Part shown: piece after piece, positions 9,515 through 17,626 of the stretch
Numbering within the stretch: the stretch's first letter is position 1
How the letters are laid out: every line of letters begins with the position of its first letter
Origin: Paludibaculum sp.
Lineage (GTDB): Bacteria; Acidobacteriota; Terriglobia; Bryobacterales; Bryobacteraceae
Length of the DNA: 64,000 nucleotides
Direction of reading: 5' to 3'
Assembly: GCA_029973955.1 (NCBI GenBank)
Contig: JARKQJ010000075.1
Location: forward strand, 1-64,000
Position numbers and translations under genes: made by a program
Notes under the pieces: generated by a model
The model's database searches: none
The model's input: only the letters and a program-made list of their open reading frames with translations
Told to the model about the DNA's origin: nothing

Positions 9515-12500
9515 ATGTTGCAGCGGATCATCGACTTTCACTTGAAGCAGCGCTGGGTGGTGCTGCTGGGCGTATCGCTGATTGTGTTGGTGGGCGTCTC
9601 GGTGATGTTGCGGATTCCGGTGGATGCATTTCCGGATTTGACGAATAACCAGGTGGTGGTGGTGACGGAGTGTCCGTCGATGGCGCCGGGCGAGGTGGAG
9701 CAGTTGGTGACGTTCCCGATCGAGAGCGCGCTGATGGGGATACCGAAGACGGAGGGGATCCGGTCGATTTCGAAGCTGGGGCTGTCGATGGTGACGCTGA
9801 TCTTCGACGACAGCGTGAATACGTGGTTCGCGCGGCAGTTGGTGAACGAGCGGCTGCAGGAGGTGCGCGGGCGGCTGCCGCAAGGGTTGGACCCGACACT
9901 GGGGCCGATGGCGACGGCGTTTGGCGAGGTGTACCAGTACACGGTGGAGGGCAAGGGTCACACGCCGATGGATCTGAAGACGATCCACGACTGGCAGATC
10001 CGCTACGCGCTGCGGACGGTGCCGGGCGTGAATGAAGTGAATAGCTGGGGCGGGGAGACGAAGCAGTACACGGTGGAGGTGGACCCGGCGAAGCTGCAGC
10101 GGTACGGGTTGGATTTGAGGACGGTGTTCGAGCGGGTGAGCGAGAACAACGCGAACTTTGGCGGCGGGTTCATCGAGCACGCGATGGAGCAGTACACGGT
10201 GCGGGGCTTGGGGCGGGCGCAGAGCGTGTCGGATCTGGAGCGGATTGTGGTGCTGGCGCGGGCGGGGACTCCGGTGCTGTTGCGGGACGTGGCGGAGATC
10301 CGTCTGCGGCCGCTGCCGCGGCAGGGGGCGACGCTGCGGGACGGCAAGGGTGAGACGGTGAGCGGCATGGCGATCATGCTGAAGGGCGAGAACGGGAAGA
10401 AAGTAATCGAGAGGGTGAAGGCGAAGCTGGCGGGGCTGCGGCTGCCGGAGGGCGTGCAGGTGGTGCCGTTCTACGACCAGAGCACGGTGATCGATGGCAC
10501 GGTGCACACGGTAACGAAGGCGCTGATTGAAGGTGGCGCGCTGGTGGTGGTGGTGTTGATGGTGTTTTTGGGCAACTGGCGGGCATCGCTGATTGTGGCG
10601 GCGGTGATCCCGCTGTCGATGTTGTTCGGGTTCATGGGGATGGCGCTGTTTGGAGTGTCGGCGAACCTGATGAGCCTGGGGGCGATCGACTTCGGGATGA
10701 TCGTGGACGGGTCAGTGGTGATGATGGAGAACTCCGTGCGGCGGCTGCAGCGGAGGAAGGGGGAGGAGGGGGAGTTCCACGCGCTGGAGCGGGTGAGAGT
10801 GGCGGCGCACGAGGTGTCGCGGCCGATTGTGTTCGCGGTGATGATCATCGTGGCGGTATACATGCCGGTGTTCTTCCTGGAGGGGCTGGAAGGGCGGATG
10901 TTCCGGCCGATGGCGATTTCGGTTTGCTCGGCGCTGTTGGGGTCACTGATTCTGGCGTTGACGGTGGTACCGGCGGCGGCGTCGGTCCATTTGAGCAAGG
11001 GCGTGAAGGCGCACAACGAACGGTGGTTCGAGTGGGTGAAGGGGAAGTACATGGGGGCGCTGCACTGGTCGCTACATCACCGGTTGCTGCTGGTGGGGTC
11101 GAGCGTGGCGGTGCTGGCGGTAGCGCTGGCGTCGGTGGGGTATATCGGCAGCGAGTTCATGGCGCGGCTGGATGAGGGGTCGATTCTGGTGGAGACGCGG
11201 AAGATGCCGGGGATCTCGTTGACCGATTCGGTGACGATCAGCAACCGGATTGAGCGGATCATCGTAGGCTTCCCGGAGGTGAGCGGCGTGGTGACGCGGA
11301 TCGGGCGTCCGGACGTGGCGACGGAGGCGATGGGGATCAACCAGGGCGACGTGTACGTGCTGCTGAAACCGAAGGACGAGTGGAAGCGGTTCACGACGAA
11401 GGAGGAGCTGATCGTCGCGCTGGACCAGGCGCTGGAAGCGGTGCCAGGCGTGAGCTACAACTTCACGCAGCCGATGGCGATGCGGCTGGATGAGACGATT
11501 TCGGGGATCAAGGCCGATGTGGCGGTGAAGATCTTCGGGGAAGACGCGCGGATGCTGGAGAAGCTGGCGGAGAAGGCGTTGAAAGTGGTGAACGGGGTGC
11601 AAGGGGCGGCCGATTCGCAGATGGAGATCGCGTCGGGCGTGGCGGAGCTGCGGGTGGAGGTGGACCGGGACGCGCTGGCGCGGTATGGGCTGAACGTGAG
11701 CGATGTGCAGGCCCTGATGGACGCGGCGATCGGCGGGCGGCAGGTCTCGGAGATGATCGAGGGGCAGAAGCGGTTCGCAATCGTGGTGCGACTGCCGGAG
11801 CGGTACCGCGAGGACGACGAGGCGGTGCGGGGGCTGCTGCTATCGGCGCCGGGCGGGGAGAGGGTGCGGCTGGGTCAGGTGGCAAGGGTGACGATGGCGC
11901 GCGGTCCGGAGGTGATTTCGCGGGAGGACGGGCAGCGGCGGATCGTGGTGCAGTGCAACGTGCGAGGGCGGGATTTGGGGAGTTTTGTGGCGGAGGCGCG
12001 GCGGCGGATGGACGGGGAGCTGCAGTTGCCTGCGGGATATTCGATCGATTGGGGCGGGCAGTTTGAGAATCAGGACCGGGCGACGAAGCGGCTCATGATT
12101 GTGCTGCCGGCGTCGGTGGTGGTGATCTTCGGTCTGCTGTTCTTTACGTTCGGCTCGACGCGGCAGGCGCTGCTGATTCTGACGAATGTGCCGTTTGCGT
12201 TCATCGGCGGAATTGCGGCGTTGTGGTTGCGCGGGTTGAATTTGAGCATCTCCGCGGCGATCGGGTTCATTGCGCTGTTCGGCGTGGCTGTGCTGAACGG
12301 CATCGTGCTGGTGAGTTCCATCAACCGGTTGCGGGAACGCGGACTGGCGATGGAACAGGCGCTGCTGGCAGGCGCCGGCATGCGGTTGAGGCCTGTACTG
12401 ATGACGGCGATGGTGGCGAGCCTGGGGTTCCTGCCGATGGCGCTGGCGACGACGACGGGCGCGGAGGTGCAGAGGCCGTTGGCGACGGTGGTGATTGGTG

Positions 12501-12631
12501 GACTGATTACTTCGACGTTGTTAACGCTGTTCCTGCTGCCGGTACTATTTCCGTGGTTTGTGTCGTCGAAGGTGGAGTTTGCGACGTATGAGGGGGATCC
12601 GGTGGTGCGGGAGATCGAAGAAGAAGAGTAG
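9515..12631 (+). CDS. CzcA-family heavy-metal RND efflux permease
   Basis: A 1038-aa proton-driven inner-membrane pump, normal length for the family. An N-terminal transmembrane segment (about 13-34) is followed by RIPVDAFPDLTNNQVVV, the CzcA-type porter opening. TM4 carries DFGMIVDGSVVMMEN at residues 392-406. This is the DFG-x3-DG-x4-x-EN pattern of divalent-cation exporters, with Ser where the Zn/Co/Cd type usually has Ala; copper/silver pumps have a different motif. A second repeat begins near HHRLLLVGSSVAVLAVALASVGYIGSEFMARLDEGS. It is the last gene of the CzcCBA operon. Substrate is probably Zn, Co, Cd or Ni; no metal regulator lies beside it. Confidence 0.92.
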   Translation: MLQRIIDFHLKQRWVVLLGVSLIVLVGVSVMLRIPVDAFPDLTNNQVVVVTECPSMAPGEVEQLVTFPIESALMGIPKTEGIRSISKLGLSMVTLIFDDSVNTWFARQLVNERLQEVRGRLPQGLDPTLGPMATAFGEVYQYTVEGKGHTPMDLKTIHDWQIRYALRTVPGVNEVNSWGGETKQYTVEVDPAKLQRYGLDLRTVFERVSENNANFGGGFIEHAMEQYTVRGLGRAQSVSDLERIVVLARAGTPVLLRDVAEIRLRPLPRQGATLRDGKGETVSGMAIMLKGENGKKVIERVKAKLAGLRLPEGVQVVPFYDQSTVIDGTVHTVTKALIEGGALVVVVLMVFLGNWRASLIVAAVIPLSMLFGFMGMALFGVSANLMSLGAIDFGMIVDGSVVMMENSVRRLQRRKGEEGEFHALERVRVAAHEVSRPIVFAVMIIVAVYMPVFFLEGLEGRMFRPMAISVCSALLGSLILALTVVPAAASVHLSKGVKAHNERWFEWVKGKYMGALHWSLHHRLLLVGSSVAVLAVALASVGYIGSEFMARLDEGSILVETRKMPGISLTDSVTISNRIERIIVGFPEVSGVVTRIGRPDVATEAMGINQGDVYVLLKPKDEWKRFTTKEELIVALDQALEAVPGVSYNFTQPMAMRLDETISGIKADVAVKIFGEDARMLEKLAEKALKVVNGVQGAADSQMEIASGVAELRVEVDRDALARYGLNVSDVQALMDAAIGGRQVSEMIEGQKRFAIVVRLPERYREDDEAVRGLLLSAPGGERVRLGQVARVTMARGPEVISREDGQRRIVVQCNVRGRDLGSFVAEARRRMDGELQLPAGYSIDWGGQFENQDRATKRLMIVLPASVVVIFGLLFFTFGSTRQALLILTNVPFAFIGGIAALWLRGLNLSISAAIGFIALFGVAVLNGIVLVSSINRLRERGLAMEQALLAGAGMRLRPVLMTAMVASLGFLPMALATTTGAEVQRPLATVVIGGLITSTLLTLFLLPVLFPWFVSSKVEFATYEGDPVVREIEEEE

Positions 12632-12653
12632 CGCGTGGCCTAGGATTGTGGGT

Positions 12654-12660
12654 AGGAGGG
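12654..12660 (+). promoter_or_regulatory. Ribosome binding site deciding the MmcQ/YjbR start
   Basis: AGGAGGG lies 9 nt before the ATG at 12670. It rules against an alternative GTG start at 12646, which would sit upstream of this site. Confidence 0.7.
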
Positions 12661-12669
12661 CTGCTCCAG

Positions 12670-13047
12670 ATGGCGAAACGCGGGGTGACTTTCGAGACGG
12701 CGCGCGAGATCTGCGCGGGGATGGCCGGCGTGGAGGAGGGCACGTCGTACGGATCGCCGGCGTTCAAGGTGAACGGGAAGCTGATGGCGTGCGTGCCGTC
12801 GCACAAGTCGGCCGAGGCGGGGTCATTGGTGGTCAGTATGGATTTCGAGCAGCGGGATGCGCTGCTGGAGGAGATGCCGGAGGCGTTCTATCTGCCGGAG
12901 CACTACCGGAGCCATCCGTATGTGCTGGTGCGGCTGGGGCAGGTGGATCGGGAGCAGTTGAGGGGGGGCTGGAGACGGCTCGCCGGGCGGTGCAAGCGCA
13001 GGGGAAAGCGAAAAGAGAGAGGCGTTGAATTCGAACGAAGAGGTTGA
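12670..13047 (+). CDS. MmcQ/YjbR family protein
   Basis: A 125-aa cytosolic protein with the CyaY-like MmcQ/YjbR fold. The characteristic blocks are present: an N-terminal helix EICAGMAGVEEGTSYGSPAFKVNGKLMACV, then EAFYLPEHYRSHPYVLVRLGQVDREQL. The family is proposed to bind DNA but its function is poorly known. The C-terminus is an Arg/Lys-rich tail (RRLAGRCKRRGKRKER). It lies 38 bp after the czcA-like gene and ends one base before the antitoxin-like gene, so it is likely co-transcribed with the latter. Confidence 0.8.
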   Translation: MAKRGVTFETAREICAGMAGVEEGTSYGSPAFKVNGKLMACVPSHKSAEAGSLVVSMDFEQRDALLEEMPEAFYLPEHYRSHPYVLVRLGQVDREQLRGGWRRLAGRCKRRGKRKERGVEFERRG

Positions 13048-13048
13048 A

Positions 13049-13381
13049 ATGCGGCATGAAGTGGCGGTGACCAGAGATTGCCTGGAGACGATTCGCGAAA
13101 GGGCGCAGCGCGAGCCGAAGTTCAGGCAGGCGTTGTTGCAGGAGGCTGTCGAGTTGATGCTGGCTGGGGACGAGAAAACGGGGCGCGCAATTCTGAGGAA
13201 TTACATCAATGCGACAGCCGGTTTTGGGCAGTTGGAGGAAGCGACGTCGATTCCCAAGGGGAGCCTGATGCGGATGTTCGGGCCGAAGGGGAATCCGTCG
13301 GCGAAGAATCTGTTCGGGGTACTGGCGCACTTGCAGGAGCAGGAAGGCGTGAGCTTTCAGGTGCGGGCGCGGCGCGGGTGA
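13049..13381 (+). CDS. HTH protein resembling addiction-module antidote (HigA/putative antitoxin family)
   Basis: A 110-aa protein. The pattern INATAGFGQLEEATSIPKGSLMRMFGPKGNPSAKNLFGVLAHLQEQEGVSF matches the helix-turn-helix core of the probable addiction-module antidote family, where G-x(2)-x-L-A-x-x-t-g-l-s-r-x-x-L-y-r-x-l-s-x-x-G-N-P is typical. The N-terminal half (about 1-55) is unusual for the family and mostly helical. The start at 13049 has GAAGAGG just upstream; a TTG at 13025 would overlap the preceding gene. No RelE/HigB-type toxin lies next to it: the upstream neighbour is MmcQ/YjbR and the downstream one is an unrecognised protein. It may regulate its own operon or be a solitary regulator. 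Confidence 0.6.
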   Translation: MRHEVAVTRDCLETIRERAQREPKFRQALLQEAVELMLAGDEKTGRAILRNYINATAGFGQLEEATSIPKGSLMRMFGPKGNPSAKNLFGVLAHLQEQEGVSFQVRARRG

Positions 13382-13426
13382 AGCACAGCTGAGAAAGACA
13401 AGGTTGCAAGAGGGGAGATCGGCTTC

Positions 13427-14026
13427 ATGGCCACAGAGGACTGTGGGCGAGAGCTAATATTCGGTACAAAAGGTGAATTTCAGTGCGTGTCAGTGCGCTG
13501 GGATTTTTACATGCACTCGTTTCTCGAGTTGTGCCCGGAGGTAGTGGCCGGACGCTACCTAGCGGTGACATCTCATGACAGCGGCTATTTCCGTTTGACG
13601 GAGGATGAGGTTCAGGCAGGGTGGAGATCTGAAGGCGGAATCGCGTACAGCCCACGAGTGCAGACCTTGATCGGGCTGCGGTATCAACGAGACGGGTTGG
13701 ACACGCCAGGGTTTGACGAGTGGTATGTCTTCGATGAGACCCCACCGTCATTGGGCGACATCTACGAAGGAAACTACTTCGAGTACACGCCGGAGCGAGG
13801 TGGGCTACTTGTGTTTGTCAACTGGCTGGCGCTTCTATTGCCGGAATTGAAGTACGAAGTACCGGACCTGCTTGAGAGCTTCTGGCGGCAAGTGGGAGCG
13901 GTGATGCCCGTTTCCTATCTTGCCGATGGATATGAAGCGTTGTGCTTCGCCAGCCGGGATTGTGAGTTGTTCGCCTCAGTGGCCGAGAAGTTGCGGGTCG
14001 CGGCGGCTATGACTGGGCGCCCTTGA
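13427..14026 (+). CDS. Hypothetical protein, 199 aa
   Basis: I do not recognise this family. The protein is soluble, acidic and rich in aromatic residues (many Trp, Tyr and Phe), with no signal peptide. Codon use is visibly less G/C-extreme than its neighbours, suggesting recent acquisition. GAGGGGAGATC lies about 10 nt before the ATG, a good ribosome site. It follows the antitoxin-like gene by 45 bp and its last 20 bases overlap the convergent ceramidase-like gene. Immunity or effector functions are possible for an orphan of this kind, but nothing in the sequence shows one. Confidence 0.6.
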   Translation: MATEDCGRELIFGTKGEFQCVSVRWDFYMHSFLELCPEVVAGRYLAVTSHDSGYFRLTEDEVQAGWRSEGGIAYSPRVQTLIGLRYQRDGLDTPGFDEWYVFDETPPSLGDIYEGNYFEYTPERGGLLVFVNWLALLLPELKYEVPDLLESFWRQVGAVMPVSYLADGYEALCFASRDCELFASVAEKLRVAAAMTGRP

Positions 14027-15302
14027 TCATTTCGAGGGCGTTTTCGATTAGGATTTCGCCGGTCATCTCGCCTAGGGACGTGCGGCAGATGTAGTTGTAG
14101 GCGGGGAAGCTCTGGAAATCCACTTTGGTGAGGATGTAGCCGAAGGCGTCGTTGGTGAGGCCGAAGAGGAAGTTTTGCTGACCCTTCATTTTGCGCTTGA
14201 GGTAGAAGCCGATGTTGGGGAGGGCTTCGCCGGGGATGGTGAGGATCTGGGCGGTGCCGAGGTTGATGAGGTTCATCTGCACGGTGATGTTGCGGCCGGG
14301 GCCGTGCGGGTACTTCAGGGGGGAAAGTGTGACGACCTGCCAGAGGGCATCGTTGTTGACGGGGAAGGTGACCTGTCTGGACCAGGAGCGTAGCTTGGGC
14401 TCGCGCTGCCAGGCGGCGGGTTCGATGATGCGGAGGGACTCGTCGGCGAGGAGGTTGCCGATGCGCTGGCATTCGGCCCAGGAGCCGTTGTCGTTCCAGT
14501 AGGCGCGGAGGGCGTCGCGGGGCGGGGCGTCGAGATTGCGGGCGTCGGCGGTGACCATGCCGCCCTGGGCGGAGTTCATGAAGAGAGCCATGCCGCCGGC
14601 GGATTGCTCGACGCGATCGTAGAAGGGGCCGATGCAATCTGGGCTGAGAATGCCGCGGCGGCTGCCGAGGATCTCAGGGTGGATGGCGTAGTTGACGAGG
14701 GTGCCGATGGGCTGGCCGGCGAGGGAGCGGATCTGGAGGACGTTGGCGCGGCGGTCGTAGAGATCGGGGGCGTAGTAGTTGTAGGCGATTTTGCCTTTGG
14801 CTTCACCGGTGGCGATGCGGAGTTCGGCGGGCTGGAGGTTGTCGATGGCTTCGTTGACGGCGGCGGCGATCTGTTTGGCGACGGAGTCGAGGTATTCGAG
14901 AGAGGCGGTGTGGCCGCCCTTACCATCGGGCAGGGCGTAGGGCTCCGGCGCGCTGTGGGTGTGGGTGACGCCGATGACGATCTTGCCGGGAGCGATGCGG
15001 GGGATGAGCTTGCGGGCGCGGTCGCCGAGGACGGAGGGGAAGCCGATGAGGTCGAGGCCGACGACGGCGAGAAGTTCGGAGCCGGAGCGGAAGACCATGG
15101 CGCGGGCGGTGAGTTCGCCCTGCTTGGAAGTGGCTGGCGCGGGGGCGCCCATGCCGCCGCTGATGGGGAGGAGGGGATCCGGAGTGATGTTGCGTTTGGC
15201 GGCTCCGGCTTCGAAAGCTGCTTTGGATTGGGCGAAGGAGGGGGCAGCGACAGCGAGGCCGAGGGTGGAAAGGTGGAAACGACGACGGGTCAGGTTGCTC
15301 AT
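14007..15302 (-). CDS. Exported neutral/alkaline ceramidase N-terminal domain protein
   Basis: A 431-aa protein. A Tat-type signal (SNLTRRRFHLSTLGLAVAAPSFA, RR at 6-7) directs it to the periplasm. The mature part begins FEAGAAKRNITPD and continues with LTARAMVFRSGSELLAVVGLDLIGF and VTHTHSAPEP. This is the neutral-ceramidase-like zinc-hydrolase layout, with the HTHSAPE metal-binding motif. It lacks the C-terminal immunoglobulin-like domain of full ceramidases (about 650-700 aa), so the substrate may be a different amide or ester. Such truncated forms are common in soil bacteria with many exported hydrolases. It stands alone; its end overlaps the convergent hypothetical gene by 20 bp. Confidence 0.8.
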   Translation of the reverse strand: MSNLTRRRFHLSTLGLAVAAPSFAQSKAAFEAGAAKRNITPDPLLPISGGMGAPAPATSKQGELTARAMVFRSGSELLAVVGLDLIGFPSVLGDRARKLIPRIAPGKIVIGVTHTHSAPEPYALPDGKGGHTASLEYLDSVAKQIAAAVNEAIDNLQPAELRIATGEAKGKIAYNYYAPDLYDRRANVLQIRSLAGQPIGTLVNYAIHPEILGSRRGILSPDCIGPFYDRVEQSAGGMALFMNSAQGGMVTADARNLDAPPRDALRAYWNDNGSWAECQRIGNLLADESLRIIEPAAWQREPKLRSWSRQVTFPVNNDALWQVVTLSPLKYPHGPGRNITVQMNLINLGTAQILTIPGEALPNIGFYLKRKMKGQQNFLFGLTNDAFGYILTKVDFQSFPAYNYICRTSLGEMTGEILIENALEMIKGAQS

Positions 15303-15389
15303 AAGGCGTGGTACTAGTTCAGGTTACTGCACGAAGGGCGTGCGTAGAGTTGGATGGGGACGGGCGGGTACGGGTTTCCGGGCGGCGCG

Positions 15390-16016
15390 TCAGAAATCGA
15401 TGGCGGAGAGGATCTCGCTGGGCTTGAGGCCGAAAGCGCGGGAGATGGCGAGGAGGCTTTCCATGGAGGGCAGATTGGCGCCGCGTTCGATGGAGCTGAT
15501 CTGGGAGACGCTGAGCTGGGAGGTGGCGGCGAGGTCCTTGAGGGACCAGTCGCGTTCGGCGCGGAGGATGCGGATGCGGTGGCCGAGTTTTTCGCGGAGG
15601 CGGTCCTGGAGAGAGCGGCCGAGGCCGAACTGCTGCACGGCGTTCGAGAGCGCCTGGCGGAGTTGGGCGAGGGAGAAGGGCTTGGCGAGATAGTCGAAGA
15701 CCTTGAGCTTGAAGGTGGCGCGCATGTCTTCGAGAGTGGGGTAGCCGGTGACGATGATGACGCACAGGCCGGGGAAGCGGGTGAGGAGGTTTTCGAGCAC
15801 GACATCGCCGCGGTGGGGGCCCATGTTCATGTCGAGGAGGACGATGTCGGGGCGGCTGTCATCGGCGGCGGAGTAGAGGGCGTCGGGGGAGGAGAACGTA
15901 CGGACCGAGTAGAGGCCCTCGTCGGCGAGGAAGTCGGCGACGTAGGCGAGGAAGTCCGGATCGTCGTCGAGAACGGCGATGTCGATGAGGTGGAGATCGG
16001 CGGGTTCGGCGGTCAT
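15390..16016 (-). CDS. Response regulator with REC domain and Xre-type HTH output
   Basis: A 208-aa two-component regulator. The receiver domain (10-128) has acidic pocket residues in AVLDDDPDFL, phospho-acceptor Asp62 in LLDMNMGP, Thr90 and Lys112 (YLAKPF). A short linker (129-143) leads to a Cro/C1-type HTH (about 145-203): RIRILRAERDWSLKDLAATSQLSVSQISSIERG. Most response regulators use winged-helix, LuxR or Fis outputs, so this pairing is uncommon. It overlaps the kinase gene by ATGA (16013-16016), is translated after it, and so is almost surely its partner. The pair is divergent from the actA-cox operon. A redox or respiratory role is an inference from that location only. Confidence 0.88.
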   Translation of the reverse strand: MTAEPADLHLIDIAVLDDDPDFLAYVADFLADEGLYSVRTFSSPDALYSAADDSRPDIVLLDMNMGPHRGDVVLENLLTRFPGLCVIIVTGYPTLEDMRATFKLKVFDYLAKPFSLAQLRQALSNAVQQFGLGRSLQDRLREKLGHRIRILRAERDWSLKDLAATSQLSVSQISSIERGANLPSMESLLAISRAFGLKPSEILSAIDF

Positions 16017-17488
16017 GTTTGAGGCTCCTGAGGGGTGGGGAGGATGACTTCGAGGCTGGCGCCGCCTTGAGGTAAGTTCGCGGCGGAGATGGCGCCTTCG
16101 TGCTGGTGGATGATGCCTTCAACGACGGTGAGGCCGAGGCCGGTGCCTTGCGCGTCGAGGCGGGTAGTGACGAAGGCCTCGAAGACGTCTGGAAGGACTT
16201 CGGGGGGGATGCCGGGGCCGTTGTCCTCGACGGCGATGGAGAGGGCGGGCCGGCCGCCGGAGTTGGTGGGCGCGGAGACGACGCGGATCTGGCCGTTTTG
16301 GGCGGGCACGGCCTGGAGAGCGTTGCGAAGGAGGTTGACGAAGACCTGGACCATGCGGTCGGGGTTGGCGAGGACGGCGTGGCCGGGGACGGTTTCGTTG
16401 CGGAGGGTGACGCTAGCGGCCTTTTCATCAATGGAGACGAGGTGCCAGGCTTCGTCGATGATGGGGCGAATCTCGACGCGCTCCAGGGCGGCGGTGCGCT
16501 GGCGGGCGAAGTCGAGCAGGCCGGTGCTGATACGGCGGAGGCGTTCGGTGACGCGGAGCATGCGCGCGAGGCGGGACTGGGTGTGGGCGTCGGGGACGGT
16601 TTCGATCAGCTTTTCGACGGAGCCTTGGAGGACGGCGAGGGGAGTGTTCATCTCGTGGGCGACGGAGGCGGAGAGGAGACCGAGAGAGACAAGGCGGTCC
16701 TGTGCTTCGAGGTGGCGTTTGGCCTGTTCAAGTTGGTCCTGATGGCGGCGAAGGGCGGCCACGGTTTCGTTGTGGGATTGGAGGATCTGGCCGATTTCGT
16801 CGCCGGGGATGAAACGGGATTCGATGATTTCGGCGGCGCGGTCGCCGCGGCGAGTGGCGAAGTCGGCCTGGAGGAGGAGGCGAATGGGTTGGTAGATGTA
16901 GCGGGGCAGGACGAAGAGTTCGAGCACGAGGACGGTGAGGGCGTAGATGGTGGCGAGGGCGAAGAGCAGGGTCCAGCGGAGGTGGCGGAGGACGTCGGCG
17001 TAGAAGGAGGTGGGGAGGGTGAGGCGGTAGAAGCGGTTGGTGGAGGGGATCAGCTTGTAGAGGTGCTCGCTGGAGGGATCGCGCTGCCAGATGCGGCCGG
17101 GGTAGCGGTTCATCCAGGCGATGGCGGAGTCTGAGAGGCCGAAGTCGCCGGCGGTGCCGGAGCGGATGTCGTAGGGGCGAAGGGCGGTCTGCTCAACTTC
17201 GGGGGAGTGGACGGAAAAGGCGTTGAGGATGAGGGTCATCTCCCGGGCGCGAGCCTCGCGGATGCGGGGCTCGACCGAGTCCATGACGGCGACGTAGACG
17301 AGGAAGGCCAGGAGGAGGAAGAACAAGTTGTGGAGAACCATCAACTTAGGTCGGACGCGGAGGTCGGCGTAGCGGCGGCTGATGCCAGTGAGGGGGCGGG
17401 TTTCGGTGACGCGGGCAGGAATGCCGCGAGCGGAACCAATCCGCTGAACCCCTTCGCCATCCTGTTGCATCAAATTCTTGTCCGGCAA
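16013..17488 (-). CDS. Membrane sensor histidine kinase
   Basis: A 491-aa kinase. TM1 is at about 50-69 and TM2 at about 170-195, flanking a roughly 100-aa periplasmic sensor region (71-169) without a recognised domain. A HAMP-like segment and coiled coil follow. HisKA has His278 in SASVAHEMNTPL, and the ATPase domain shows VNLLRNALQAV (N box), DNGPGIP (G1) and GTGLGLTVVEGIIHQHEG (G2). The start is TTG at 17488, supported by AGGAG 9 nt upstream; an in-frame ATG six codons later has no good site. It autophosphorylates on His278 and passes phosphate to the overlapping response regulator. The signal is unknown. Confidence 0.88.
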   Translation of the reverse strand: MPDKNLMQQDGEGVQRIGSARGIPARVTETRPLTGISRRYADLRVRPKLMVLHNLFFLLLAFLVYVAVMDSVEPRIREARAREMTLILNAFSVHSPEVEQTALRPYDIRSGTAGDFGLSDSAIAWMNRYPGRIWQRDPSSEHLYKLIPSTNRFYRLTLPTSFYADVLRHLRWTLLFALATIYALTVLVLELFVLPRYIYQPIRLLLQADFATRRGDRAAEIIESRFIPGDEIGQILQSHNETVAALRRHQDQLEQAKRHLEAQDRLVSLGLLSASVAHEMNTPLAVLQGSVEKLIETVPDAHTQSRLARMLRVTERLRRISTGLLDFARQRTAALERVEIRPIIDEAWHLVSIDEKAASVTLRNETVPGHAVLANPDRMVQVFVNLLRNALQAVPAQNGQIRVVSAPTNSGGRPALSIAVEDNGPGIPPEVLPDVFEAFVTTRLDAQGTGLGLTVVEGIIHQHEGAISAANLPQGGASLEVILPTPQEPQT

Positions 17489-17497
17489 GAATTCTTA

Positions 17498-17502
17498 CTC
17501 CT
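17498..17502 (-). promoter_or_regulatory. Ribosome binding site supporting a TTG start
   Basis: AGGAG on the minus strand lies 9 nt upstream of TTG at 17488, the chosen start of the histidine kinase. No comparable site precedes the later in-frame ATG. Confidence 0.6.
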
Positions 17503-17503
17503 G

Positions 17504-17532
17504 TTGCAGAAAAACTGTGGCTATGCTAGAAA
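17504..17532 (+). promoter_or_regulatory. Possible sigma70-type promoter for the act-cox operon
   Basis: TTGCAG (-35), a 17-bp spacer and TAGAAA (-10) read towards actA, each matching consensus at four of six positions. It lies in the only intergenic gap upstream of the operon, about 95 bp before the actA ATG. Sequence-only call. Confidence 0.3.
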
Positions 17533-17544
17533 AAACAGTATGCT

Positions 17545-17561
17545 TTCCGATTGTATCGGAA
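17545..17561. promoter_or_regulatory. Palindromic operator-like site in the divergent kinase/act region
   Basis: TTCCGATTGTATCGGAA is a perfect 7-bp inverted repeat around TGT, located between two divergent transcription units. It overlaps a possible minus-strand promoter (TTGGCG at 17572-17577, 16-bp spacer, TACAAT at 17550-17555) that would drive the kinase-regulator pair. A site of this size suits a dimeric Xre-type HTH, such as the one on the adjacent response regulator. Binding is inferred. Confidence 0.4.
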
Positions 17562-17626
17562 GGCGCTAACCCGCCAAGCCAGTTTAGAGGGGCTGAGGCC
17601 GGATTCGATTCGAAAGACATTTTGGC

